Shown: positions 10,700 through 21,299, counted from the first letter of the stretch. The stretch: 64,000 bases of DNA from Dreissena polymorpha (GCF_020536995.1 NC_068359.1:68864110-68928109), one strand, 5' to 3'. Made by a program: numbers and translations. The notes: generated from the letters alone by a model not told the origin.

Positions 10700-12111
10700 G
10701 CTCACTTGTTTTCATACATAGCATTCAACCTTGTTCGGCTCACTTGCTTGCATAGATAGCCATTAAGAAATAGTTGTCCTGATTTGTTGTCATAATTTCT
10801 CATTGTAAGTCTGGCATAAATTAATACAATGAGAAATTTAAAATGTATAATCAAGGCTTAGAATAATATAACGGCGAGGCTTGCCGAGACAAAGCTCAAA
10901 GCTTTTCTGTTTACCATACAACTACAAACCGATTTTAAAGAAATATTGAAAAAAATTGCTAAAAAGCTTCATTTTCATCGGGAAAGAATATGACTATTTT
11001 CGTTTGAAGTGTTAATAATGATGTCATGAGCATGTACGCTTCATATTTGTAAAACATGTTTTTTGCAGTTTGTGTTGCATTTTGTGTTTAAAATATATTA
11101 CATCTTGGTATCAAATTGTTGGTTTTGTTTAATCTAACTCGATTTTACTAAAATTGATTTCTTTATAGTTGATTCCGAGTAATATAACCTCCTATTATCT
11201 ACTTATGTAAGAACTTCCAGACCTGTTGAACTGATACAAAAATATATCAGGCAGTGTTATCTCATGGAGATATCCATGCAGCTGTATGATAAAAAAAATG
11301 AATGCATGCCACAAACATTATCATACATTTAGTTTGGTGTACTTTTTACGTGTAACTTTTTTAGTTAATTTAATTTCACTTTTATGAATACATATACGTT
11401 AATATTTCTATACATGTAATCATATTGGAATTATTACTTTTAATGCAATGACATATCTGTTGATGAACATGAAACTTAAGTGTTAACACACAATGTGATT
11501 TATTTTACAGGAGAAGCAAATCAACCATAAGCCAATAAAGTTCCTTATTAAAAACCAAGAATTGCATTTTCACTTTCACAAGTCATATTCACAACTGTGT
11601 GGGGCATTTGAAACAGACTGATGTAAATTCTAAAAGTTGGCAATGAAACAAATAAATGAATTGATTCCAAGAAATGTTCAATGTAAAACTTAAGTACAAA
11701 CATTTTCACATTTTGTAAAAAAAAGGATTTTGGTCATTGGAATCATGAGAACTGCTAGTATCTTTATCTTTAAATTATAATTAAAAAATATTAACATATT
11801 TTTCTATTGTAAAATGTATTTCACATCAAAACATACAAATGTACACTTTCAGTGAATGAAATGGAAAATATGAACAGTAGTTTAAATGGAAAATAAATAT
11901 CATGATACAAATGTCACAAAATAGCGCTGCTTGTTTTACAGCCCACATTGTAATGCACCATTAAAGTATGTTTCTGAACCTCAAGTTCTGCTACATAGTC
12001 ATACAATTTAATGGCAACTTGATGTACTCAAAACCTTACTTAATGTGCAATTCTATGCTGTGTAACATTGCACAGCAATAACTGTATAGCGAAGTCTTCA
12101 ATTGCAAAAAG
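10700..12111. other. Intron sequence without recognised features
   Basis: Part of PLEKHM2 intron 1. 'gaggcttgccgag' near 10876 also occurs in the palindrome at 24249, hinting at a relic of that element. No exon is supportable. Confidence 0.5.
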
Positions 12112-12821
12112 CATTGTTCTTTTTCCCCATTTTGGGAATGGGATGGGGCCCTTTGCCTTGGAAAAATTGCTTGTTTGATCTAAAATTGGGAAATTGGTAT
12201 TGTTGCGTTTTTGCAAACAAATACTTTAAAATTTATAATAAAAATGTTATTACTTATGATATAATGTGGCTTGAGCTAAGAATATTCTATTACGATATAT
12301 TGCGTGATCCCCAGGGTATGGCCACTTTTGATAAGTGACTTTATTTAAACTAATGTTGTAGTTGATCAAAATAATTAGCTACATACCAGATTTTAACCAC
12401 TTTGCCTTGTAATAACAGAAGGGAATACTTGTATAAGTCCATATCAGTGATTTTTTTTCCTAAAAATTACTGCTGATTTTCGGCTGCTTCCCAATAGCAA
12501 AAATTTACGTTTTTTCCCAAAAAGCTGATTTTTTTTTAAAGAAAGAAGTCTCTTATGATTTCTTAACTCAAATTTGCCACTTTTATCTATTAAAACAATC
12601 CTAATTTGACCAGACTCCTTTTCTCAAAATGGCTAGAAAAAACCCTGAACATGCACTTAAAAACAATTTTAATTCTGTTACTTTAAATCATATTTATAAT
12701 GCTTAATTTTTCCCGATTTCATGGTTTATTGCACTATTTTTCCCAATATCATGGTTTATCGCGCTAATTTTCCCAATTCAAATGGCACAGGCTGTAACAA
12801 ATAAAAGCAAAAAAATCACTG
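12112..12821. mobile_element. Probable hAT-like non-autonomous element
   Basis: The left end 'cattgttctttttccccatt' and the reverse complement of the right end 'cagtgatttttttgctttta' resemble the ends at 18677 and 19028. 'tttgggaatgggatggggcc' is also a motif of that family. A second 'cagtgattttttttcctaaa' at 12447 suggests an insertion or tandem copy. No target duplication is clear. Confidence 0.4.
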
Positions 12822-13659
12822 CATATGAACATTTTAACATTTCTTGGAAGTTGATAATCCTAACGATCCTTACAGTAGGAGACTTTGAAAATATTTTAAA
12901 ATAAGGTACTTTATTAATCTTAACAAAGATGTAACAAGGCCGGTGATGTAAATGAGCAGACAGTCGTGCACTTGAACTAACATCGCAACTTTGACTGTTA
13001 AGACAGTTCAGAACGGGCAATGTTCTTCTCTGCTTGTTGGAATAAAAAAATATAAGCAAATAAATATCACATGAAATATAAGCCAATCAACAAATTAAAA
13101 TGCACCACTTTAATCTTTATATGGCATACTTCCTGTTGTTAAGAGTGTCTGCACATGAAACTTTAATTAAAGGCTAATGCAGTGTATTTGACCTGATGTT
13201 AATTGGTATTTGGTTTTATATTGTTATTAATATTAATGTACACTTTCAGTAAGCTAATATTTGCCTAAAACATAATAAAATTTTAATAATGAGATGTTTC
13301 TTGCATTATCAGTAATCTAGACATTCTCACACATTTTTAAGCATAACACTTGTCAGCTTTCCAGTTAAAAAGAATTTATACAGAGCAAATAATACTTGTA
13401 AATATTGTTTTGATTACATTATTATTAATTTGTCTGAATCTTTCCTGATGACTTTGTGTTTTTGTTTTTACAAAGTTGTACAAAGGGTTATTACAGACAT
13501 TTATTTATCAATATGTCTTCCTTGAGATTTTTATGTATAAAAAAGGCCCTTAGGGCAGTCAAGACATGAGTTAACATAATACAGAGATTGGTTGGAGTTA
13601 CTTCATGTATGTGAAAAAATACAAATATTAAGAATACATAATATAAAAACTTTTGGGGC
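12822..13659. other. Intron sequence without recognised features
   Basis: AT-rich part of PLEKHM2 intron 1; nothing supportable. Confidence 0.5.
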
Positions 13660-13847
13660 AATTACACTTTACCGGTACGCAACACCCAACACCTTATACC
13701 TAACGCTTTACATCTAAAAACTAACCCAACACCTAATAATCCGTTTTTTTCTATCAAATTCCTTAGTATCGGGGGCTACCGCCCTCAAACCCCCGCTTTG
13801 GCGATAGTGGTAAACAACGTCATACCGGTAACATGGTAAAGTGCAAT
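13660..13847. mobile_element. Palindromic MITE (attacactttacc ends)
   Basis: The left end 'attacactttaccggtac' and the reverse complement of the right end 'gattgcactttaccatgtta' are inverted copies. The centre holds a GC-rich inverted pair, 'cgggggctaccgcc' and 'aacccccgctttggcg'. About 190 bases, non-coding. Confidence 0.7.
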
Positions 13848-13994
13848 CTAGCCAAACTTTTTAAACAAGAACTTTTGTGAGAGGCTGTGATTTCACTGAC
13901 ATGTTTACACTGAAACACATACAGCAGCTCTACTTTGTGACAACACGTGCAAAAAGAGTGTGGACTCTAACATTCAATGTTTATTTGTTGACAT

Positions 13995-14210
13995 ATCCTA
14001 CCGTAACCCAAATTCGACGACATCTAAATTCGACGATGTTCTATTTTTATCGATTTAAATTTAAATGGATGATTAATGTCTTGGAATCATTTCAAAGTAT
14101 TACAGCCGAGTTAAAAATTATTATTTTTTGCTATATAATTTCTTTCATTATTTGCGAAATATTGCTTTATGTAACCGTTATATCGTCGAATTTGGGTCAC
14201 ACCGGGATAC
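13995..14210. mobile_element. MITE-C copy 2
   Basis: The left end 'tatcctaccgtaacccaaat' and the reverse complement of the right end 'tatcccggtgtgacccaaat' give an inverted terminus of the form TATCC-n4-GTRACCC. The interior matches the copy at 3521 in the opposite direction. TA at each edge suggests a Tc1/mariner-pogo type target. Confidence 0.75.
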
Positions 14211-14383
14211 GTTATTATTTTATATAATTGTTATACTGTGTCAAGCAAATTGATGAAACAAACGGTAAATCATCATCATAACTTCCCTAAGTCTGAACAC
14301 AACAACATATACCTTGTCTCGACCCCAGTGTAACGAAAGTATTTAAAAAAAAATATAATTATTATAATTTGTGTAATACTCAC

Positions 14384-14455
14384 ACTTTTGACAGCTTTTG
14401 CAACATTTGCAATTATTTTGTCCTTCAGCCTCATTCTATCGTGAGCACTGTCCAT
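14384..14455 (-). CDS. PLEKHM2: PLEKHM2 coding exon 1
   Basis: From ATG at 14455, 24 codons (MDSAHDRMRLKDKIIANV then AKAVKS) end at a consensus GTGAGT donor in phase 0 and join exon 2. 'LKDKIIANVAKAVKSIQ' parallels the vertebrate start VKDRILENISLSVKKLQ (recalled). An in-frame ATG 33 bases further upstream (14488) would add MNFVYSRSTIA, which has no counterpart I recall, so 14455 is preferred. The start faces that of the CARF-like gene, 302 bases away. Confidence 0.85.
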
Positions 14456-14488
14456 TGCAATGGTTGATCGACTGTAGACGAAGTTCAT

Positions 14489-14757
14489 GATTCACGCTCT
14501 GAACCAGGCACTTCGGAAAGCATCGCTGACAATATTAAGATTTTTTTTACTGATAGTTCTGTACATTTCCTGGTGTCAGATGACCAGTTTCGTTTTTCGT
14601 TTCTGGTTGGTGTTATTGTAAGTTATTAGTGCTGATATATATGACAATATTGAAACCAGTCTTTCAATGTTGTTGTTGTTGTTGTTTTAACCGTTTTATA
14701 TACAGACCGTTTTGACTTACAATAATAATCTGTATCTGTAAACGCTGTTTATCAAAT
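14489..14757. promoter_or_regulatory. Probable bidirectional promoter, PLEKHM2 / CARF-like
   Basis: This is the space between two divergent start codons (14455 minus, 14758 plus). It must hold both 5' leaders and promoters unless 5' non-coding exons lie elsewhere. It contains a (ttg)n run at about 14668-14690. No TATA box at a convincing distance and no CpG-rich core was noticed. Confidence 0.5.
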
Positions 14758-14861
14758 ATGGCGCAGGTTTTTGACAGTTTGGAAGAAACAAGAAATTATA
14801 TTCACGAAGAAGAGGTCAAAGTCAATAGCAAATTCCTGTTTTACAAGTCAAGGAAACAAAC
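14758..14861 (+). CDS. CARF-like gene (plus), first coding exon
   Basis: ATG at 14758 opens 34 codons (MAQVFDSLEETRNYIHEEEV ... FYKSRKQ) plus two bases, then a GTAATT donor. The pattern 'V-F/Y-D/N-S-L-x-E ... E-x-x-T/S-K/R-Y/F ... F-G' is shared with the first exon of the minus-strand paralogue (LVYNSLPEVLEALRQHELATR). It corresponds to the start of the ALS2CR8/CARF homology region (calcium-responsive transcription factor, which in mammals binds a calcium response element of the BDNF gene). The assignment rests mainly on the better conserved exons downstream. Intron 1 is nearly 6 kb and filled with nested mobile DNA. Confidence 0.6.
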
Positions 14862-15078
14862 GTAATTATCAATAGAAGGTAGCTAGTGTAATAAAGGAGA
14901 TTTTAATTGGTTTCCAGTCAACTCGTACCTAAGTCAACACGTACCTAAGTCAACTCGTACACGATTTGGTTAACTCGTACTGTAACTGTAGTCATTTTTC
15001 CGGTTGGTCAACTCGTACCTTTTTAATTTTGTGTTCTTTATGAATTGCGATGAGTGTTTGCATACATTAGATGTGTAG

Positions 15079-15350
15079 TAAAATTAAGGTCACTTCCAAC
15101 AACCTTGCTGTTGGGCTAGTTCTTTAGCGACGTGGTTAAAGTGTCTGACTACCACTCTGGAGGTCGTGGGTTCAATCCCCGGCCTGAGCTCAGTATTTGC
15201 ACAATAATTGCGACGAGGTAAAACGGTTCTGTGAATGCGGGAGTCGGTGTGAGCTGTTTAATGGTTTCTGGTAGGGCCATGCGGTTGCAAGACATGCTGT
15301 AGCGGGCGTGTCTGGGCCTTGACACGTTAAAATGGGGAGGAGTGCCATAA
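15079..15350 (+). mobile_element. tRNA-derived SINE, unit 1
   Basis: It has pol III-type internal promoter elements: a box A-like 'tagcgacgtggttaaagtg' and a perfect box B within 'gtgggttcaatccccgg'. A non-tRNA body follows ('gaatgcgggagtcggtgtga'). It is followed directly by a second head of the same SINE. Confidence 0.75.
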
Positions 15351-15480
15351 AATTAAGGTAACTTTCAACAGACTTGCTGTTGGGCTAGCTCTTAAGCGAC
15401 GTGGTTAAAGTGTCCGACTACCACTCTGGAGGTCGTGGGTTCAATCCCCGGCCTGAGCTCAGTATTTTCACAATAGATGT
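15351..15480 (+). mobile_element. tRNA-derived SINE, unit 2 (head only)
   Basis: Repeats the head of unit 1 ('aaattaaggtaactttcaac', then 'ggttcaatccccggcctgag') with few differences. It stops after 'cagtatttt', so the pair is a partial tandem dimer. Confidence 0.75.
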
Positions 15481-15602
15481 TTTTGTTTGTTGCAGGTACA
15501 AGTTCTTAGTTTACCAAAATAAAGTTATATTTTGGCATAGACATAACAGTTTGTCTTAAGGATTAATTAAGATAACTTTTACTAAAATGGAAAAAAAAAA
15601 CC

Positions 15603-18195
15603 GGCTTTATCCCCTCTTTTGGTCCGCGGACCATGTATAATTTTGTATAGGAACAGAACTATATATTATTGAAATTATATTTAAAATTTTGCATTAGGCC
15701 TGGTCCTTCACAATTAAAAAAAAAATTGAAGAAAGTAGTCCGGATGTAAATAAATATCAACTTCAGCTTATTCCGTCTGTTTCCGGAAACTAGAAAAAAG
15801 TAGACATGATCTATAGTCTGTTTCTAAAAATACTACAGTTTATTCCGTCATTATTTAAAATAAACTTACCTTATTTGCCTTTCCAATTAATTCCTATAAA
15901 AGCATCCATTGTTTATAAACCTCCTGCCAATGTTGTTGTGTTTCCAACTCAAATACAACTGCATGTCAGTAAAAATAATATGATCTTATCTAAACATGAA
16001 ACCCCATTAAACCTTGACAGAAAACATTTAAACTATGAACTGTGGTTTACACCCATAACGCAGTGTGGTGTATTTACTGCACGCTCCGTCAAAGCTCATA
16101 AGCCATGCAAGCCTGAGATTATTTGGTCTGCGCTATGGTAATTCTGCAGCAAGCGGACCAAAAGAGTTCTGTGCCTCTCTATATACTCCCGTTTTTTGGT
16201 CTGCCCATTCATAATACTTGAAAATGTTAATAATTTCATTTTAAAATCTTTAAGAGACTTCCCCCCAAAAATACCAAGCCGCATTCTTAAAAATATGACT
16301 CCCCAAAGAAACCCTCTTCCCAGAAAGTTCCTCTCCTTGCATGATGAATAAATGTTGGATGTAAAAGCATCGCGCTCGCTATATACATACTCCCATTATT
16401 TGGTCCAAACCAAAAGAGTTCTGCGCCTCTATATATACTCCCTTTGTTTGGTCTGCTCATTCAAAATACTGAAAATGTCACTAATTTTATTAAAAAATAT
16501 TTAACACACTCACTATATACCCCCAAAAATTCCAAGCCCCAGTTTTAAAAATATGACCCCCAAAAGAAACCCTCTTTCCAGGAAGTTCCTCTCCTTGCAT
16601 GATGAATAAATGTTGGATGTAAAAGCATCGCGCTCGCTATATATATACTCCCATTATTAGGTCCGGACCAAAAGAGTTCTGCGCCTCCATATATACTCCT
16701 GTTATTTGGTCCGCTCATTCAAAATACTTGAAAATGTTAATAATTTCATTTTAAAATCTTTAAGACACTTCCCCCCAAAAATACCGAGCCCCATTTTTAA
16801 AAATATGACCCCCCAAAGAAACCCTCTTTCCGGAAAGTTCCTCTCCTTGCATGATGAATAAATGTTGGATGTAAAAGCATCGTGCTCGCTATATATATAC
16901 TCCCATTATTTGGTCCCTACCAAAAGAGTTCTGCGCCTCTATATATACTCCTGTTATTTGATCCAAAAATACCAAGCCCCAGTTTTAAAAATATGACCCC
17001 CAAAAGAAACCCTCTTTCCAGGAAGTTCCTCTCCTTGCATGATGAATAAATGTTGGATGTAAAAGCATCGCGCTCGCTATATATATACTCCCATTATTAG
17101 GTCCGGACCAAAAGAGTTCTGCGCCTCTATATATACTCCTGTTATTTGGTCCGCTCATTCAAAATACTTGAAAATGTTAATAATTTCATTTTAAAATCTT
17201 TAAGACACTTCCCCCCAAAAATACCGAGCCCCATTTTTTAAAATATGACCCCCCAAAGAAACCCTCTTTCCGGAAAGTTCCTCTCCTTGCATGATGAATA
17301 AATGTTGGATGTAAAAGCATCGTGCTCGCTATATGTATACTCCCATTATTTGGTCCCTACCAAAAAAGTTCTGCGCCTCTATATATACTCCTGTTATTTG
17401 ATCCGCTCATTCAAAATACTTGAAAATGTTAATAATGTTATTTTAAAATATTTAAATACTAACCCCCAAAAATACCGAGCCCCAGTTTTAAAAACATGAC
17501 TCCCGAAAGAAACCCTCTTTCCGGAAAGTTCCTCTCCTTGCATGATGAATAAATGTTGGATGTAAAAGCATCGTGCTCGCTATATTTATACTCCCGTTAT
17601 TTGGTCTGGACCAAAAGAGTTCTGCGCCTCTATATATACTCCCGTTATTTGGTCCGCTCATTCAAAATACTTGAAAATGTTAATAATTTTATTTTAAAAT
17701 CTTAAACACACTAACCCCAAAAATACCAAGCCCCAGTTTTAAAAATATGACCCCCCCCAAAGAAAACCTCTTTCCGGAAAGTTCCTCTCCTTGCATGATG
17801 AATGTAAAAGCATCGCGCTCGCTATATATATACTCCCGTTATTTGGTCCGGAACAAAAGAGTTCTGCACCTCTATAATATATTCTGATTTTTTGATCCGC
17901 TGATTAAATATACAATGAAATGCTAATAGTTTCCATTTTGCCCGGACCAAATTACGGGAGTATATTAGAATACAACTTTTTTCTCAAAATATGTTCACTT
18001 AAGGAATAAACTGCATTTCTGAAGAAAATGATGAAACAGACTATACTATCGTAATAACTACAATACTGTATTCATACGCAAACGACATTAGGATAGAGAA
18101 AATATTATATTCTTACGCTAGAGAAAAATCAAAACTAGTTACCAAAGAAGCATCAAAGATAGTTTGGTCCGCAGACCAAAAGAGGGTATAATGCC
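15603..18195. mobile_element. 2.6-kb TIR element with 8-base duplications
   Basis: The left end 'ggctttatcccctcttttgg' (then tccgcggacca) is matched by the right end, which reads in reverse complement 'ggcattataccctcttttgg' (then tctgcggacca). Exact 8-base direct repeats 'aaaaaacc' flank it (15595-15602 and 18196-18203); being A-rich they could arise by chance, but their position is exact. An 8-base duplication fits hAT. No transposase was recognised; the one longer frame (15806-16141) resembles nothing I know. Most of the interior is a tandem array of units that carry the end motif. Confidence 0.65.
16140..17890. repeat. Tandem array, about seven units of ~250 bases
   Basis: 'gttggatgtaaaagcatcg' recurs at about 16353, 16612, 16863, 17052, 17303 and 17554, and in shortened form near 17802. 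Units also hold 'ccaaaagagttctgcgcctc' and 'tatatatactcccgttattt'. One unit (near 16975) is about 60 bases short. Each unit includes a palindrome such as 'tttggtccggaccaaa', a variant of the palindrome at both ends of the enclosing element. Confidence 0.85.
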
Positions 18196-18536
18196 AAAAA
18201 ACCAACACAAATGATATGATTTTTTTAAATGAAATTAAAGTAAAGCATAAAACACAACATACATACAAAATACTTAAATATAATAATTATTTATTAACAA
18301 ATTTTGCATCGAATTATGATTCGTCAGAAACTTGAGTAGTCAATGATTAAATCAATTAATTAACACCTAAAATACTTATTCACACATACGTGACACGGCT
18401 CGTAAATATCGTAATTTACCTTATCTGCACACGTGTTAAATATTGAATAACACATTACTCGATACGGATCGCTGATATCTAAATTGATTTAATCTGCACC
18501 TTTGTACCTTTGTAAAAATAAAGAACACCTTTGAGT

Positions 18537-18604
18537 AAAAACAAACGGGTTTATCAAGTATTTAGATGTTTTAATAAGATTTTATTGGACACATATACAT
18601 GTTG
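18537..18604 (+). repeat. Direct repeat, first copy
   Basis: 'taaaaacaaacgggttta' followed by 'gatgttttaataagatttta' and 'ttggacacatata'. The second copy at 19057-19122 has about five differences. The pair brackets the element at 18677. Confidence 0.75.
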
Positions 18605-18676
18605 TATTATACATTTTTATATTATAACATAGATTTGTTCACACAGTTCAACAAACAAATTTTTCCATTACTTGAG

Positions 18677-19028
18677 CAGTGTTTTTTTTCATTCAAAATC
18701 GGGTCTGGTAACCGGACCCATTCCAAATGGAAAAAAGTATATATTTTTCCCAAATGGGAGCTAAAAAATCCCAATGGAAGGTTTCAAAAAAACAAACAAA
18801 ATAATAATAATTTTTTTTTAGCTCACAATATTTTGTTCATCTCAGACCCCATCCATATAAGATCAACCTTAGTAAATATAATACTGGACACAATTGTATC
18901 CCCAATTTTAAAGCATTTGTTAGCAAAACAACAACAACACTAATTTCCAAATTTTAGTCAAAACACTGCGAATTTTCCCAATCCAAAGGGACCGGCCCCA
19001 TTCTCAAAATGATGAAAAAAAAACACTG
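18677..19028. mobile_element. Non-autonomous element, 5-base duplication
   Basis: The ends 'cagtgttttttttcatt' and 'gatgaaaaaaaaacactg' are inverted copies. The direct flanks 'ttgag' (18672 and 19029) are exact. The interior has 'cgggtctggtaaccggaccc' near the left and 'ggaccggccccattctcaaa' near the right. CAG...CTG ends with 5-base duplications fit the hAT5 group. Confidence 0.7.
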
Positions 19029-19056
19029 TTGAGAATACTTAATTAAGATTATTGAG

Positions 19057-19122
19057 TAAAAACAAACGGGTTTAATGAGTATTAAGATGTTTTAATAAGA
19101 TTTTATTGGACACATATATTAC
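19057..19122 (+). repeat. Direct repeat, second copy
   Basis: Matches 18537-18604; see that entry. It could reflect a local duplication made before the 18677 element landed. Confidence 0.75.
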
Positions 19123-19823
19123 AAATACACAAAACGACCCCACAATTATATACATATATAAAACTTAATTGTCATTAAGTGTAATTAGAGAACCGTTAAT
19201 TATTTTACTATTTAACTTCGAAGTGGATCATACCTTTAATTGGTTATGGCTTCATGCGGTGTTTTCAATCAAACATATCATCAAAGAAAATGCCGACAAA
19301 TACCGGGTGTGTCATTTGAGATGCACGACAAACAATTTGTTGAACAAATCGCCGATGGTCCTGTTGTCATTAAGGTGTTATTAGTGACTAAGTCAACATT
19401 TTATCAAACAAAACGCCGACAATTACATCACGTATCAGTTGTAGGCAAGACAAACACGTCGTTTATAATTATACACGCGTTAAAAATAATGAACTTGTCT
19501 TCTTTTGAAAAAAAAATCACAAAAAAATCAAGAAAAAATTATAACCTATATTCATATCAATACCTATAAAAAAACATATTTCACGTCTTTGATATATATA
19601 AATAATTTTTAGGAGGGTACGTGTTGACCAAATCGGATACGAGTTGACTAGTGGGGGTACGTGTTAACCAAAAATCGGGTACGAGTTAACCAAATCGGGT
19701 ACGAGTTGACCGAAGGTACATGTACGTGTTGACTTAGGTACGAGTTGACTAGCTACGGTTTAATTCATTGACAGAATATGATATGTTTGATGGACTGAAT
19801 GGTCCCTTGACATTTGCTTCCAA

Positions 19824-20089
19824 TCGGTCCGTCAAAAATGCGTATATGACTCATATCAGCGGATATGAACGATAAGTGCGAATATGAACGCATATATGAA
19901 AGAATATAGGCAATATTTATATTCATTCGATCGTAACATTACACATGAGTGATGTGTATTTTCGTCACAGACCGATTTTCATATAACAAAAATAGAGTAC
20001 AATACATTTAAAAAGCCATTGTCTGTTCATATCCGCACTATTCACTCATATCCGCAGATATGAGTCATATACTCATTTTAGTCGTACCC
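19824..20089. mobile_element. 266-base TIR element, 8-base duplication
   Basis: The inverted ends are about 60 bases long: left 'ggtccgtcaaaaatgcgtat', right in reverse complement 'ggtacgactaaaatgagtat', both then running into 'atgactcatatc'. Exact 8-base direct flanks 'gcttccaa' lie at 19816 and 20090. No coding capacity. The end is not one I recognise; 8-base duplications fit hAT and some others. Confidence 0.75.
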
Positions 20090-20097
20090 GCTTCCAA

Positions 20098-20767
20098 GTC
20101 CAAGACACAGGTGGAAGTAACGTACCCTGGATAGTATATGTGCCTAGGAGCCCTATATATTCAAATAAATATATAAAATCATGTTTAATGAGAGAAAAAT
20201 TGACAAAGAGTCATGAAAAAATATCCTCACCCTCTGATATTGGAATCATAACAAGGTTATTAACTAGAATTTATCATAGACCTGTCTTCGCGGGTCACAA
20301 AAATGTCAAAAATAGCTTTAATCCAAAGCATCTCTTGGTCCTTTTATGGGCAATTAGACAATCTTTCAAAAAAATTTTACTTCAAAGAAATCTGTCCAGC
20401 CGTTTACTCACAGTCGGCCGATAACCAAGCAATATTTCGAGCCCGTTTGTTCATGAGAATAAATCTTGCACAGACTTTCAAACAATATTTTTGAGTTTTC
20501 TCCCCTTAATCAAAAGCTTGCGTCCTATGCCTTTAAAACAACGAGGCATGTCACATAATGCATGCATAATGTGACCACTTACCTCCAAAACTAATAGCTG
20601 TAAATATTTCCCCCAAACTGAATTTAAAAAGCTATTTTTTGCCCTTTCTTGAATCAACCATGATTTGAATTGCCTTTTTATGCCCCTGGATCGAAAAACA
20701 AAAATTAAATACAAATAATTTTTTTCCAGCCAATGTTATATATGTTAACATTTGCTTATTCTTTTAG
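20098..20767. other. Intron sequence without recognised features
   Basis: End of intron 1 of the plus CARF-like gene. No further exon with both splice edges was seen. Confidence 0.5.
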
Positions 20768-20856
20768 ATTTGGTTTCGGCAAAAGATGTTGGGATTATCT
20801 TTGAAGACCGCAGAGGTAAAGTACATATCCCATTTCGTGGCATTCCATTTGTGTAT
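20768..20856 (+). CDS. CARF-like gene (plus), GIPFV exon
   Basis: A strong acceptor (TTCTTTTAG) opens a frame reading GIIFEDRRGKVHIPFRGIPF then V. Vertebrate CARF has LMWKSQYVPYDGIPFVN in this place (recalled), so this is the conserved GIPFV block. Two oddities: exon 1 leaves two bases, which puts the start of this exon in another frame (TFGFGKR, then a stop after about 12 codons), so one base seems gained or lost near 20785; and a GTAAAG donor at 20816 would remove the conserved block. After GIPFV the text runs into what looks like the end of an inverted EHT element, so the true 3' edge is unclear. This copy may be damaged. Confidence 0.5.
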
Positions 20857-20940
20857 ACCCCAATCAGAAGGGGAGAAAGAATGTTGGAGTCAATCTGTTG
20901 GTCGGTTTGTTGGTTGGTCCATTTGTCTGGCTGTCTGAAT
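20857..20940 (-). repeat. Possible EHT end, inverted
   Basis: 'tataccccaatcagaagggg' can form the usual end hairpin and is followed by 'gttggtcggtttgttggttg' and 'tgtctggctgtctg', as in other EHT 3' ends read backwards. The body is missing. It overlaps the uncertain end of the GIPFV exon. Confidence 0.4.
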
Positions 20941-21275
20941 AAAATGTTAAAAGTGGAACATTATTATTCCAAGATAAAATTGACCGTTCAAATTCACCAT
21001 AACCATTAAAGAGGTACAGGACACTTTTCATCTCCATTTGAATCACACATTCATTAGTAATTTGCCATTGACAATAGCCGGCAAATCATAGTAACAGTTG
21101 AAACAAATTGAATGTGATTATCAGTTTCAGGCACTCAATCATATTTTTATTATTCTAGTAATAAAATAAAACAAAATTTAAAAGGTGAAAGCAATCCATC
21201 TTTTGTATAAATGCATGTTTAAAACTCTTGTTATCCTGTCAATGCTATTAATATTTTATTTGTCATTTTTTCCAG

Positions 21276-21299
21276 AAATTTTTGCAGGCTAAAAAACAT
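21276..21299 (+). CDS. Possible 24-base microexon, CARF-like (plus)
   Basis: Acceptor 'cattttttccag', then eight codons KFLQAKKH, then a GTGTAA donor. It would join the next exon in phase 0 and falls where CARF has KGFQLKK upstream of its TCPARIYI block (recalled). A tiny exon found by eye; transcript data are needed. Confidence 0.3.

Larger units (their letters stand above)
14916..19750. mobile_element. Outer inverted ends of reiterated 13-mer, 4.8 kb
   Basis: The left end (14916-15023) is a run of 'gtcaactcgtacc' and 'gtcaacacgtacc' variants separated by 'taa' or 'cgatttggt'. The right end (19615-19750) is the same run inverted ('ggtacgagttgac'), including the order 'aactcgtacctaagtcaaca'. 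No target duplication is evident. Everything between (SINEs, the 15603 element, the 18677 element) would be cargo or later insertions. No transposase frame was recognised, so the class is unknown. Confidence 0.55.

Noticed and set aside
15806-16141. 111-codon frame as the transposase of the 2.6-kb element
   Set aside because: No catalytic or DNA-binding motif can be seen; composition is like translated AT-rich DNA.
16140-17890. Satellite DNA or CRISPR array
   Set aside because: The array lies within an element with inverted ends and flanking duplications and shares its end motif, so it is internal to a mobile element.
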